From: JANRLJ01 sp033762735
GTDB taxonomy: Bacteria > Chloroflexota > Anaerolineae > Aggregatilineales > Phototrophicaceae
Direction: 5' to 3'
DNA length: 64,000 nt
Assembly: GCA_033762735.1 (NCBI GenBank)
Contig: JANRLJ010000155.1
Coordinates: forward strand, 49,687 to 113,686
Shown: positions 8,774 to 16,989 of the stretch, piece by piece
Layout: each line of letters begins with the position of its first letter
Numbering within the stretch: position 1 is the first letter of the stretch
Position numbers and translations under genes: made by a program
Notes under the pieces: generated by a model
Databases searched by the model: none
What the model was told of the DNA's origin: nothing
Seen by the model: the letters and a program-made list of their open reading frames with translations, nothing else

Positions 8774-8807
8774 AGTGGGGTGCGGGCCGACTGGACTTGG
8801 GTTATCT
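8766..8807 (+). repeat. Direct repeat, upstream copy (pairs with 8932-8972)
   Basis: About 74% identical by eye to 8932-8972. Both start at the -10 region and share GCGGGCCGA and TGGGTTATCT. The duplication includes the promoter architecture; the second copy has TTGTCT-17-CATCGT in place of TTGACA-17-TATGGT. Confidence 0.6.
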
Positions 8808-8829
8808 GATTTTCCTGTCAAGAAAGTTC

Positions 8830-8854
8830 GTGGGTTCGAATCCCACAATGCCCT
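8830..8854 (+). tRNA. tRNA 3' half (T arm and acceptor strand), 5' half not upstream
   Basis: GTGGG-TTCGAAT-CCCAC is a perfect canonical T arm (8830-8846), followed by AATGCCC (8847-8853) as the 3' acceptor strand. No matching GGGCATT lies upstream at the expected distance and no D arm is found there. A TTTC-CTGTCAA-GAAA hairpin just upstream (8811-8825) could pass for an anticodon or variable arm. The complementary 5' acceptor strand GGGCAT occurs downstream at 8865-8870. This is either part of a rearranged or permuted tRNA or a remnant; no amino acid identity can be given. Confidence 0.45.
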
Positions 8855-8864
8855 CTTTTAAAAT

Positions 8865-8890
8865 GGGCATGTGGCGGAGTGGTCGAACGC
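8865..8890 (+). tRNA. tRNA 5' half (acceptor strand and D arm), Leu/Ser-like
   Basis: GGGCATG (acceptor), TG, then GCG-GAGTGGTCGAA-CGC (D arm with the GG pair). The sequence GTGGCGGAGTGGTCGAACGC is typical of type II tRNAs for leucine or serine. No anticodon or T arm follows. The acceptor strand pairs with the tRNA 3' half located just upstream (8848-8853). I see no group I intron core. Confidence 0.45.
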
Positions 8891-8931
8891 AAATTTCCCA
8901 TCCAACACACTTGTCTGCACACCCTGCTTTT

Positions 8932-8972
8932 GCCATCGTAGTATGGCGCGGGCCGAAGTCGCTGGGTTATCT
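8932..8972 (+). repeat. Direct repeat, downstream copy (pairs with 8766-8807)
   Basis: Shares GCGGGCCGA and TGGGTTATCT with 8766-8807. The promoter elements at 8911-8916 and 8934-8939 look decayed (TTGTCT, CATCGT). No tRNA sequence follows it. Confidence 0.6.
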
Positions 8973-9133
8973 CAAACGATCCCACGACGCAACCTTGCCC
9001 GCGCCCTCCTTTCCCCAAATGTTTTTCCCTATCCCTGCCTATCCCCGATGACCTCAATACATGACAATTCTGTGATGAAGTAGAATAACTACTATAACCT
9101 GCAAGACGAGTCATCTCTTACCGAGGCAAGCCC

Positions 9134-12100
9134 ATGCTTGATTTTTCCGCCACCACGCGCCTTGTTTCCCAGCGCTATCTGGTTCGTTCAGCGCTGGGTT
9201 CGGGGGCAATGGGCACGGTGCATCGCGCACTTGACCGCCTTACGGGGCAGGAAGTGGCGCTCAAGCGGGTGCAGGTCGCGCCCGATCAACTGACGTTTCA
9301 CTCCCGCCATGACACGACGCAAAATCCCCGTATCGCGCTGGCGAATGAATTCCAGACGCTTTCCTCGCTGCGCCATCCCAACGTCATCAATGTGCTGGAT
9401 TACGGCTTCGAGGGCGGTCAGCCCTATTTCACCATGACGCTGCTCGACCAGCCAAAAACACTGCTGGAAGCCACGCAGGGGCAATCGCTGGAATATAAAG
9501 TTGGCCTCCTGCTGCAAGTGCTGCAGGCGCTGACGTATATTCACCGCCGGGGCATCCTCCATCGTGATCTCAAGCCAAGCAACGTACTCGTCAGGCATAA
9601 TCACGTTTATGTGCTGGATTTCGGCCTTGCCATCGAACGGCGCGGCGCACAGGCGGGAGAGGCCGTCGGGACACTGACGTATATGTCGCCTGAAGCGCTG
9701 ATGGGTGCCCCGATGAACGAGGCTTCTGACCTGTACAGCTTTGGCGTGATGGCCTATGAACTGCTGCACGGGCAGCATCCCTATCCGTCCGACGATGTGA
9801 TGACCATCCTCAACGCCATCCTCTACACCGAGCCGGATTTGCGGGCGCTCGATCTGCCGGAGATGCTGGTCGCCATGATCGGGCGGCTGCTGCTGAAAGA
9901 CCCCGCCGCCCGCTACCCGAATGCGGAAGCGGTGATACGCGATCTGCGCCGTGTGGTTGGCCTGGCGCTGCCGGAGTCCACCGAAGTGCGCGAGAGCTTT
10001 TTGCAGGCCGCGCAGTTTATCGGGCGCGAGGCGGAACTGGGGCTGCTGACGGATTCGCTCAAGGAGACACTTTCGCCATCAGAACCGAAAGGCAGCGCAT
10101 GGCTGATCGGTGGGGAAAGCGGTGTGGGCAAAAGCCGTCTCATCAATGAACTGCGCACACGGGCGCTGGTAGAAGGGGTGCTGGTGCTGCACGGACAGGC
10201 CGTGAGCGAGTCGCCCCTGCCCTATCAACTGTGGCGGGAAGCGCTGCGGCGGCTGGCGCTGGTGGTTGGTTTTGATGACGACTCTGCCGCCCTGCTGCAA
10301 ATGGTCGTGCCCGATCTGGAAATCCTGCTGGAGAGGCAGCTTCCGCCCGCGCCGTCTTTAGAGCCGGACACGCTGCAAAAGCGCCTCAGCCTGATAATCG
10401 AGGATGCCTTTCAGCGGGCCGCGCAGCGCTTTTCAATCCTGCTGATTCTGGAAGATTTACAGTGGTCGGGCGCCGGGCTGAAAATTCTGTCCGGCCTCGT
10501 TCAGCTTGCCGCCGATCTCCCCCTGATGATTGTGGGCAATTACCGCCACGACGAGCGCCCATCGCTGCCCGATCAACTGCCTGAAATGCGCGTGCTGCTG
10601 CTGGAACGCCTTAAGGACAGCGAAATCGCCCGCCTGAGTGCGTCGATGCTGGGCGAGGCCGGGGAACGCCCCCAGGTCGTCAGCCTTTTGCAAAAGGAAA
10701 CCGAGGGCAACGTCTTTTTCCTGATCGAAGTCGTGCGGGCGCTGGCCGAGGACGCCGGCAGCCTGAGCTTTGTCGGACAGAAGACGCTGCCCTCCAGTGT
10801 GATGGCGGGCGGTGTGCAGCGCGTGGTGCAGCGCCGCCTGGAACGCCTGCCGGACTGGGCGCGGCATGTGGTCAATGTGATGGCGGTCGCGGGACGGCAG
10901 CTTGATCTGGCACTGCTGGAAGCGATTGATCCCGCGCTGGCGATTGATGAATGGCTGACGGTGTGCGTCAACGCAGCTGTGCTGGATTACAGCGATGGGC
11001 GCTGGCGCTTTGCCCATGACAAGGTGCGCGAAGGAGCGCTGACGTCCATCCCGGCAGACACAAGGCCGCGCCTGCATCGTCAGGTGGCGGAGGCCATCGA
11101 GGCCGTGTATGAATCGAAGCTGGATGAGTACGTCGGGATGCTGGCCTACCACTGGAACGCTGCCGGGGATGAGGCAAAGGAAAGCCAGTATCTCATGCGG
11201 GCGGCGTGGCAGGCTTACGAGATCAACGAGTATCCGCAGGCCAAAGCCCTCTATCAACGTGCTTTTGATTTGAAGATTCATGAGCGCGAGGCCAATCCGC
11301 AAAAGGCGCTGGCCGATCTCTATTTTGGGATGGGACGTGCCTGCTACAGCCTGAGCGATTATGACGAGGCGCGGGAGTGGCAGCAGAAGGCGCTGACACT
11401 GTATCAGGACTTGAACGATCAGCTTGGGATTGCCGATGCGATTGGCTCCCTGGGAGAAGTCGAGTTCCGGCAGGGGCGTTTCGAGCAGGCACTGCCCCTG
11501 ACCGAGCAAAGCCTGGAAATCTATCAGCAGTTTGGTGAGCATCAGAAAGCGGCTTACGCGCTGATGAACCTGGGCGTCATCGCTAATCGTCAGGGGCATC
11601 GGGAACGCGCTCTGGAATTAACGCATGAATGTGTCGAAATCATGCGCGAGCTTGGCGAACCCATCGCGCTGGCGCGGGCGCTCAACAACCTCGGCATTCT
11701 GTATGACACCAACGGCGAATGGGATCGCGCCGGGGAAATCTACGGGGAAAGCCTCGCAATCCGCCGCCACATCAACGACCGGGGCGGCATCGCCTACAGC
11801 CTCGTGAACCTGGGGGCGCTGCGCAAGGATCAGGGCGAACTGATCGAAGCCCGCCGTCATGTGGAAGAGTCGCTGTTTCTGCTGCGGCAGATCGGGGAAA
11901 AGCTGGCGCTGAGCACCGCGTCGATGATGCTCGGCGAGATTCTGCTCGAACTCGGTCAACTGGATGAGGCGCGGGAGCATTACCAGGAAGCGCTGGCAAT
12001 TCGGCAGCAGATCAAGACACACGAAGGCACGATGAATTCTCTTTCGCTGTTGGCGGAACTGGAACTCCAGGCGGGAAATCCGCAGGCCGCGTGGGATTAT

Positions 12101-12409
12101 CTGCGGCAGGCGCTTACGCTGGCCGATGGGCGCGAGATCAGCAGCCAGACCGCCGGGACGCTCAAATCAACCGCGCTGTATTTCATGGAAACGGGCGATT
12201 GGGCGCGGGCGGTGACGATCATCAGCAGCATTCGTGCCTGGAATATCGGGCGCGGCCTGCCGACCAAATGGAGCGACGAAAAGCTGCGCGAAGCCGAACG
12301 CAGATTGAGCGCAGATGAACTTGCGGCGGCGCGGGCAAAAGGCGACGATGCCACGCCGCAGGAGATCATCACACGGCTGCTGGATGAAGCGACGAGCAAC
12401 GAGCAATGA
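9134..12409 (+). CDS. Ser/Thr protein kinase - AAA/NACHT-like ATPase - TPR regulatory protein
   Basis: A 1091-residue cytoplasmic regulator. Residues 14-280 form a Hanks-type kinase: GSGAMG loop (22-27), ALK lysine K44, HRDLKPSN catalytic loop (about 142-149), DFG (about 162), SPE in place of APE. Residues about 290-680 form a signalling P-loop ATPase with IGREAEL, Walker A GGESGVGKSR (about 326-335) and Walker B LLILEDLQW (about 435). This layout resembles AAA_16 domains of PknK and MalT/LuxR-type regulators. Residues about 690-1040 carry roughly eight TPRs. There is no DNA-binding domain and no membrane segment, so output is probably phosphorylation steered by TPR-bound ligands. GAGG lies seven bases before the ATG. 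The stop overlaps the next start (ATGA). Confidence 0.93.
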   Translation: MLDFSATTRLVSQRYLVRSALGSGAMGTVHRALDRLTGQEVALKRVQVAPDQLTFHSRHDTTQNPRIALANEFQTLSSLRHPNVINVLDYGFEGGQPYFTMTLLDQPKTLLEATQGQSLEYKVGLLLQVLQALTYIHRRGILHRDLKPSNVLVRHNHVYVLDFGLAIERRGAQAGEAVGTLTYMSPEALMGAPMNEASDLYSFGVMAYELLHGQHPYPSDDVMTILNAILYTEPDLRALDLPEMLVAMIGRLLLKDPAARYPNAEAVIRDLRRVVGLALPESTEVRESFLQAAQFIGREAELGLLTDSLKETLSPSEPKGSAWLIGGESGVGKSRLINELRTRALVEGVLVLHGQAVSESPLPYQLWREALRRLALVVGFDDDSAALLQMVVPDLEILLERQLPPAPSLEPDTLQKRLSLIIEDAFQRAAQRFSILLILEDLQWSGAGLKILSGLVQLAADLPLMIVGNYRHDERPSLPDQLPEMRVLLLERLKDSEIARLSASMLGEAGERPQVVSLLQKETEGNVFFLIEVVRALAEDAGSLSFVGQKTLPSSVMAGGVQRVVQRRLERLPDWARHVVNVMAVAGRQLDLALLEAIDPALAIDEWLTVCVNAAVLDYSDGRWRFAHDKVREGALTSIPADTRPRLHRQVAEAIEAVYESKLDEYVGMLAYHWNAAGDEAKESQYLMRAAWQAYEINEYPQAKALYQRAFDLKIHEREANPQKALADLYFGMGRACYSLSDYDEAREWQQKALTLYQDLNDQLGIADAIGSLGEVEFRQGRFEQALPLTEQSLEIYQQFGEHQKAAYALMNLGVIANRQGHRERALELTHECVEIMRELGEPIALARALNNLGILYDTNGEWDRAGEIYGESLAIRRHINDRGGIAYSLVNLGALRKDQGELIEARRHVEESLFLLRQIGEKLALSTASMMLGEILLELGQLDEAREHYQEALAIRQQIKTHEGTMNSLSLLAELELQAGNPQAAWDYLRQALTLADGREISSQTAGTLKSTALYFMETGDWARAVTIISSIRAWNIGRGLPTKWSDEKLREAERRLSADELAAARAKGDDATPQEIITRLLDEATSNEQ

Positions 12410-12415
12410 GCGATG
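12391..12415. repeat. GAGCAATGAGCGATG simple repeat forming a stop/start junction
   Basis: GAGCAACGAGCAATGAGCG belongs to a family also seen at 29124-29147, 32552-32575, 41016-41040 and 41152-41182. Here it encodes the last residues of the kinase protein (SNEQ) and supplies the overlapping ATGA that starts the glycosyltransferase. Confidence 0.6.
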
Positions 12416-13980
12416 CGGTGCTGGCGAAAGCGCCTGCAACCCATCACAAGCGCGATCTGTGGCCGCTTGTTGAAGTCGTCGCCCTGGTCGCAATCCTGCT
12501 GCTGGCGGCCTGGCTGCGGCTGCATCGCGTAGAAGCGACCCCCGGCTGGTATACCGATGAAGGTACACATCTCGCCATCGGCAGTGCCCTGGCGGAAGGG
12601 CGCTGGCAGTACCTTGCCGTGAATCAATCGACGCTGCTGTTCGCCCGCCTGCCGCTGTTTGAACTGCTGCTGGCGGGGAGCATTCGGTTGTTCGGGCTGG
12701 AGATGTCCACGCTGCGCGGGCTGACCGGGCTGCTTGGTGTGATTTCGGTCGCGCTGGTGTTTGGGATCACGCGCCGCCTGAGTCGGGACGAGAGATGGCT
12801 GCCGCTGCTGGCCGCCTTCGCGCTGGCGATCTATCCACAGGCAGTGCTGTACAGCCGCTTTGGGTTCAGCTACAACCTGCTTGCGCCGTTCGTGCTGCTG
12901 GCCTTGTGGGGATTGGCCGAATACTGGCGGGCTGATGCACACAGCGGGCGGGCATGGCTGCTGCTGGCGGCGGTCGCAGTCGGGATTGGGCTGCTCTCCG
13001 ATCTGATGATGGGGACGCTGGTCGCGCCGTTGTTCGTGGTCGTCGTTCTCAAGCGCTGGCGCGATGCCCTGTGGAGTGTGCCGCTGGTGTTCGTGCCCTT
13101 CGGCATCTACGCTCTGCTGATGCTGATGAGCGTCCCCGATGCCTTCCGCTTCGACCTGAACTACACGCTGTTCCGGCTAAACCGCCTGTCGCTGCCCGAT
13201 CAGATCGCTAACGTCGCGCTGAACTATACCGTGCTGCTCTCGCAGGAGATGGGCTTTCTGCTGGGCGTGATCGGCCTGTTTCTCCTGCGGCAGCCGGTGG
13301 TGCGGGCGGCGGCGCTGCTGGTGCTGCTGCTGCCCATCATCATCCTCGGTCGGACGGTCGCGCTCTATCACCTGAGCGCCTATTACGTGATTCCGCTGCT
13401 GCCGCTGGTCGCGCTGGGCATCGCCGCCCTGCTGCGCGATGGAAGCGTGTTCCTGTGGCGCAACATCATGGCGTGGGAGATGGTGGAGTCGCCCTTGATT
13501 CGCCGCCTCGGTGCTGCTGCCGCGCTTGGGTTTGTGATAGGGGTGCCGCTGGTCACCTCTGTAGCCGTGACGCTGGGCAATGTAAACGGGCAGTACCCGA
13601 CCGCGATTGATCCCTTTCTACTTGCGCCAACAGACGTGCGGGCGGTGACGGACTTTCTCAACACGGAAGCCGCGCCGGGTGATGTGGTGATTGCCTCCCC
13701 CGGCATCGCATGGCGGCTGAATGCGCTGGCGACCGATTTTCAGATGAGCGTGTCCTATACAGGCGAGGACAGTGTGCATCTCCCCGGCGACCTGCCTGTG
13801 AGCCGCTACGCCTTCGATCCGCGTGTGGAAAATGCCCGGTTTGCGGTGGTGGATGATCTCTGGCGCAACTGGGGCGCGGTGCATATCCCCGGCGCGGCGC
13901 GTATCCTGCAAATCGTCGAGGGCTGGCCGCGTGTGTTTGAAGCTGGCAGCGTTATGGTGTATCGCAAGCCTCAGCGCTGA
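12406..13980 (+). CDS. GT-C fold membrane glycosyltransferase (ArnT/PMT-like, GT39/GT83 type)
   Basis: The 524-residue protein has about ten to twelve hydrophobic segments. An acidic first loop (WYTDEGTHLAIGSALAEGRWQY) follows the first membrane helix. A D-E pair there is the catalytic signature of polyprenyl-phosphate-dependent GT-C enzymes, which move a sugar from a lipid carrier to an extracytoplasmic acceptor. The C-terminal 130 residues are soluble and probably extracytoplasmic. It is translationally coupled to the kinase by ATGA overlap, suggesting joint expression and perhaps phospho-control of surface glycosylation (inference). The acceptor is unknown. A palindromic repeat lies in the downstream convergent gap. 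Confidence 0.8.
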   Translation: MSDAVLAKAPATHHKRDLWPLVEVVALVAILLLAAWLRLHRVEATPGWYTDEGTHLAIGSALAEGRWQYLAVNQSTLLFARLPLFELLLAGSIRLFGLEMSTLRGLTGLLGVISVALVFGITRRLSRDERWLPLLAAFALAIYPQAVLYSRFGFSYNLLAPFVLLALWGLAEYWRADAHSGRAWLLLAAVAVGIGLLSDLMMGTLVAPLFVVVVLKRWRDALWSVPLVFVPFGIYALLMLMSVPDAFRFDLNYTLFRLNRLSLPDQIANVALNYTVLLSQEMGFLLGVIGLFLLRQPVVRAAALLVLLLPIIILGRTVALYHLSAYYVIPLLPLVALGIAALLRDGSVFLWRNIMAWEMVESPLIRRLGAAAALGFVIGVPLVTSVAVTLGNVNGQYPTAIDPFLLAPTDVRAVTDFLNTEAAPGDVVIASPGIAWRLNALATDFQMSVSYTGEDSVHLPGDLPVSRYAFDPRVENARFAVVDDLWRNWGAVHIPGAARILQIVEGWPRVFEAGSVMVYRKPQR

Positions 13981-14114
13981 CGTTGCGCTACCCCTGGCTC
14001 AAAATCAGGTTCTACCTCAAACTTGAAAGACCTTAAAAGGGACATGGAAGTGTACAGTATACAGTAGTCCGTTCAAGGCTTCCGCCAGCACGATAAGAAT
14101 GTCGGACTGTTGCA

Positions 14115-14142
14115 GTACGGGCGAGGCGCACCTCACCCGTAC
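14115..14142. repeat. Palindromic repeat PAL, copy 3
   Basis: GTACGGGCGAGG / CCTCACCCGTAC, a 28-bp palindrome between the convergent glycosyltransferase and solute-binding protein genes. This subtype has GAGG...CCTC inner arms. Confidence 0.88.
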
Positions 14143-14174
14143 AAACAGATAACTTTAGACAATTGATGTACGGT

Positions 14175-15992
14175 TCACTCGCGGCGCTGGATCGACCACG
14201 TTTCGATATTCCACAGCGGCGCACCCGGCAAGGGGTTAAAGCCGATGACCTCGCCCTGCGCGGCGACCATCACCGGCAGCACATACAGCGGAAAGGCGGG
14301 TACATCTTCCCGCAGGATGGCGTGAATCTGCTGGTAGATTTCCCGGCGCGCTTCCCGATCACACCCCGGAACGTTCCGCGCCTGTTCCAGCAGTGCATCA
14401 ACTTCCGGATTGGAATAGGAACCCGCGTTGTAGCCCGTCGTCGGCTGGTCTTCCTCGGTGGAAAAGAGCGGTGTCAGATCAGGATTAACCGGAAAGCGCT
14501 CGACGCGAGTCGTCATGTAGGCGTCGAACGTCTGGTTGTAACGCTCTTGCAGGCTGCCTGCGGAGAACGTTACGCCCGCGCCGACGCTGAAGAACATGCG
14601 CTGCAAAAGCGAAGCCGCAATTTCATGGCGGACATTCCCCGCGTCATACAGCATCGTAAAGCGCAGATCGTCGCCTTCATCCGCGTAAAGACAACCCCGG
14701 CACTCGCGCACACCGTCGTTGTTGGAATCGCGCCAGCCCGCATCTTCCAGAATGCGACGCGCCTGAACCGGGTCGTATTCCGGCATTGGTGCCTGGGGGT
14801 CATACGCCCAACTGTCGGGATGCGCCATATCGCTCAGCGGAAACCCCTCACCCTGCACGACCGTATCGATCAGCATGGAGAGGTCAACCCCCAGCCGCAT
14901 CGCACGCCGCACCCGCACGTCCCCGAAGATGGGATGCTGCCCCTGGTCAAGTGGTGCGCCGTTTTCATCGAACAGACCGCGAGGGCGGCGCGGATCAGCC
15001 AGGTTAAAGCCGATATAGTCCCAGGCGTTACCGGGCAGCACCGCCGTCTGCACATTCCTCACGGCGCGAATATCGTCATAGCGGTTATAGGGCGGGTTTT
15101 GCAGATAGGTCAGCCGTCCGGTCAGGAACTGCTGCACTGTATCCACCGGATTTACGTCCAGCAGCACCAGGCTGAGCGTTTCCGTCGGGTCTTCTGCCCT
15201 GGTCGTAACCAGCCGAACCGACTCACCCGGTCGGAAGGAGTCGAGTTCAAATCGTCCGGCGGTGGTGTTCAGAAGGTCAATGGGAAAGTTTTCCGGTCGA
15301 TAGCCGTAGTCGTCCTCGGCTTCCTCGCGGAAGGCCTCCCGCCAGCGGTTCGATTCTGCCATCAGCGAATCGGCATCCGTCGCATCCGTCTGGAAAAACC
15401 GCACGGCGGTCTCTGCAAAGGAGGCATTGTAGCGATGCGCGGGCACGATAAGGCGATTGCTGTAGTCCAGTGCGCTGCATCCCAACGCATCATAAAGCAG
15501 CGCAATCGTATAGGTGTCGAGCGGCGCCGCACCGATCACCTGCCGGGTTTGATCCCGCCGATTTTCCAGGTCGAGCAGCACCCGTAAGAACACATCGTAG
15601 GCGGTGATGGGCGTACCATCGCTCCAGTAGCGATCTTCGCGCAGGCGGAAAATGCCGACACGCCCATCCTCTGAAAACGTCCAGCTTTCCGCCAGACCAT
15701 GACTCCCATAAGCGGGGACGAATTCCCCGGTCGCCGCATCAACCGCCAGCAGTGTGGGATAGAGGAACTCGCCAAGCTGCCCACAGGCGACCGTGACACA
15801 GCCGAGAACATCCAGCGGCAGCAGCCCCAGCGCGGAGCTTTCATTCGCCAGCGTAATCACGCCGCTTCCTTCTGCGCCGCGCCCTTCTGGCGCTAGGTTG
15901 TCCTGAGCCAGCGCCGAGCCACCCACAACGAGCCACACCAGCATCAGCAGAAAGCTGAGCCGCGCATGGTTCCACTTCAACAGATTTTTCAT
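14175..15992 (-). CDS. ABC transporter solute-binding protein, family 5 (peptide/nickel type)
   Basis: This 605-residue exported protein has an N-terminal signal sequence (residues 1-29, LSFLLMLVWLVVGGSALAQ). No lipobox cysteine is seen at the cleavage point. The SBP_bac_5 pattern is clear: YPTLLAVDAATGEFVPAYG, LAESWTFSEDG, FRLREDRYWSDGTPITAYDV, then VRRAMRLGVD. Family members bind oligopeptides, dipeptides, nickel or sugars for an ABC importer. No permease or ATPase gene is adjacent, so partners must be elsewhere or it acts as a sensor-type receptor. It is last in a leftward run of exported proteins, 34 bp after the TPR protein gene. Confidence 0.9.
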   Translation of the reverse strand: MKNLLKWNHARLSFLLMLVWLVVGGSALAQDNLAPEGRGAEGSGVITLANESSALGLLPLDVLGCVTVACGQLGEFLYPTLLAVDAATGEFVPAYGSHGLAESWTFSEDGRVGIFRLREDRYWSDGTPITAYDVFLRVLLDLENRRDQTRQVIGAAPLDTYTIALLYDALGCSALDYSNRLIVPAHRYNASFAETAVRFFQTDATDADSLMAESNRWREAFREEAEDDYGYRPENFPIDLLNTTAGRFELDSFRPGESVRLVTTRAEDPTETLSLVLLDVNPVDTVQQFLTGRLTYLQNPPYNRYDDIRAVRNVQTAVLPGNAWDYIGFNLADPRRPRGLFDENGAPLDQGQHPIFGDVRVRRAMRLGVDLSMLIDTVVQGEGFPLSDMAHPDSWAYDPQAPMPEYDPVQARRILEDAGWRDSNNDGVRECRGCLYADEGDDLRFTMLYDAGNVRHEIAASLLQRMFFSVGAGVTFSAGSLQERYNQTFDAYMTTRVERFPVNPDLTPLFSTEEDQPTTGYNAGSYSNPEVDALLEQARNVPGCDREARREIYQQIHAILREDVPAFPLYVLPVMVAAQGEVIGFNPLPGAPLWNIETWSIQRRE

Positions 15993-16026
15993 AAGTCCGC
16001 CCTTTTCCTTTCAGCCTGCGCAGCCT

Positions 16027-16896
16027 TCATCGGGCGGGCAGTTGCAGCGGCAGCCAGGGCGTGAACGTGCCCGCGTCGTAGGCACTGCGCAGCGCGGGCA
16101 GCAGCGACTCGGCATCACCACCGGGCGGGAAGGTCGAGCGGAACCCCGCTGCCTCCGCCAGCCGCACATACTCCCGGTAGCTTTCCAGCGACTGTGCCAG
16201 CCGCACCGCACCCAGCGCAGCATGAGCGGCGGGCAGATCGGGCGCAAGCTGAAGCGCAAACTCGATATCGGCAATCGCCAGAGCGTAATTGGCCTCCGCC
16301 GCGTGGACGATGGCCCGATTCAGGTAGCCAACCGCAAAGTTCGGATCAAGCGCCAGCGCCAGGTCAAAATCGGCCAGCGCCGCCGCGAAGCTGCCCCGCG
16401 CGGTATAGAGCAGCCCACGATTGTTGTACGCCTCGACCGACTCCGGCGCGAGTTCGAGGGCACGGGTGTAATCGTCGAAGGCCGCTGGGTCATTGCGCTG
16501 GGTGGCATGAGCATAGCCCCGGTTGATATAGGCCGGGACATAATCGGGAAATGATAACAAGGCGCAGGAATAGTTGAAAATGGCGCGGGTATAGTCGCTC
16601 TGGGCGAAGAAGGCATCTCCCAGCCCGACGAAATAGGCCGCTCTGTTCACATCCTGCACCCGGAAGTTTTCCGCCGCTTCATTGCACACCGCTGCTTCAC
16701 CGGTCGACTCCGGTGTGACTTCGGCAGTGGTCTCGGCTAAAGCAGTGGCCTCCGCTGACGGTGTCGCATTTCCAAGAATGGGGGAAACGGTTGGCGTGGT
16801 CCCCTGGGCATAAAGGTTCTGCGGTGCGCGGCTCAGCATCGCGCCAAGCACGAACGCGCACAGCAGTCCCAGCATATACACAAATGACGATTTCAT
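16027..16896 (-). CDS. Exported or membrane-anchored TPR protein A
   Basis: The 289-residue protein starts at ATG 16896, seven bases after AGGAG; an upstream in-frame start would add 23 charged residues before the signal sequence. Residues 4-25 form a signal or anchor helix (FVYMLGLLCAFVLGAML), followed by a Thr/Ala/Glu linker. Five or so TPR units follow (AIFNYSCALLSFPDYVPAYINRGYAHATQ, AFDDYTRALELAPESVEAYNNRG, ALADFDLALALDPNFAVGYLNRA). They probably display a protein-binding surface outside the cell. It resembles the neighbouring TPR protein B in layout, so the two look like diverged duplicates. The partner is unknown. Confidence 0.85.
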   Translation of the reverse strand: MKSSFVYMLGLLCAFVLGAMLSRAPQNLYAQGTTPTVSPILGNATPSAEATALAETTAEVTPESTGEAAVCNEAAENFRVQDVNRAAYFVGLGDAFFAQSDYTRAIFNYSCALLSFPDYVPAYINRGYAHATQRNDPAAFDDYTRALELAPESVEAYNNRGLLYTARGSFAAALADFDLALALDPNFAVGYLNRAIVHAAEANYALAIADIEFALQLAPDLPAAHAALGAVRLAQSLESYREYVRLAEAAGFRSTFPPGGDAESLLPALRSAYDAGTFTPWLPLQLPAR

Positions 16897-16989
16897 GATG
16901 CGCTCCTGACGTAAGTGCCTGGCTTGTGGATGAATGTTGGGGCGAACCTGGCGATTCGCCTCCAATGCGGGTTTCCGCCGCGTTGCCGA

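Larger units (their letters stand above)
8533..9133. other. 600-bp non-coding region with tRNA halves and duplicated promoter-like units
   Basis: Contents in order: hairpin after fhs, inverted repeat, promoter, direct repeat copy A, tRNA 3' half, tRNA 5' half, direct repeat copy B (8932-8972), then AT-richer DNA with a TATAAC-like -10 near 9093 that may serve the kinase gene. Open frames through it are by-products of tRNA sequence. Confidence 0.6.

Noticed and set aside
8780..8960. A two-piece (permuted) tmRNA, because a T arm with acceptor strand precedes the 5' acceptor strand.
   Set aside because: The 5' half has an ordinary tRNA D arm, and no tag reading frame ending in Ala-Ala and no pseudoknot pattern follows.
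8865..9100. A tRNA with a group I intron starting after the D arm.
   Set aside because: No 3' tRNA half occurs downstream and I see no intron core elements.
8615..9114. Small proteins read through the tRNA-like region (for example leftward frames with GIRTHELS or WDSNPRTFL).
   Set aside because: These are the well-known peptides produced by translating tRNA T-arm sequence and do not represent genes.
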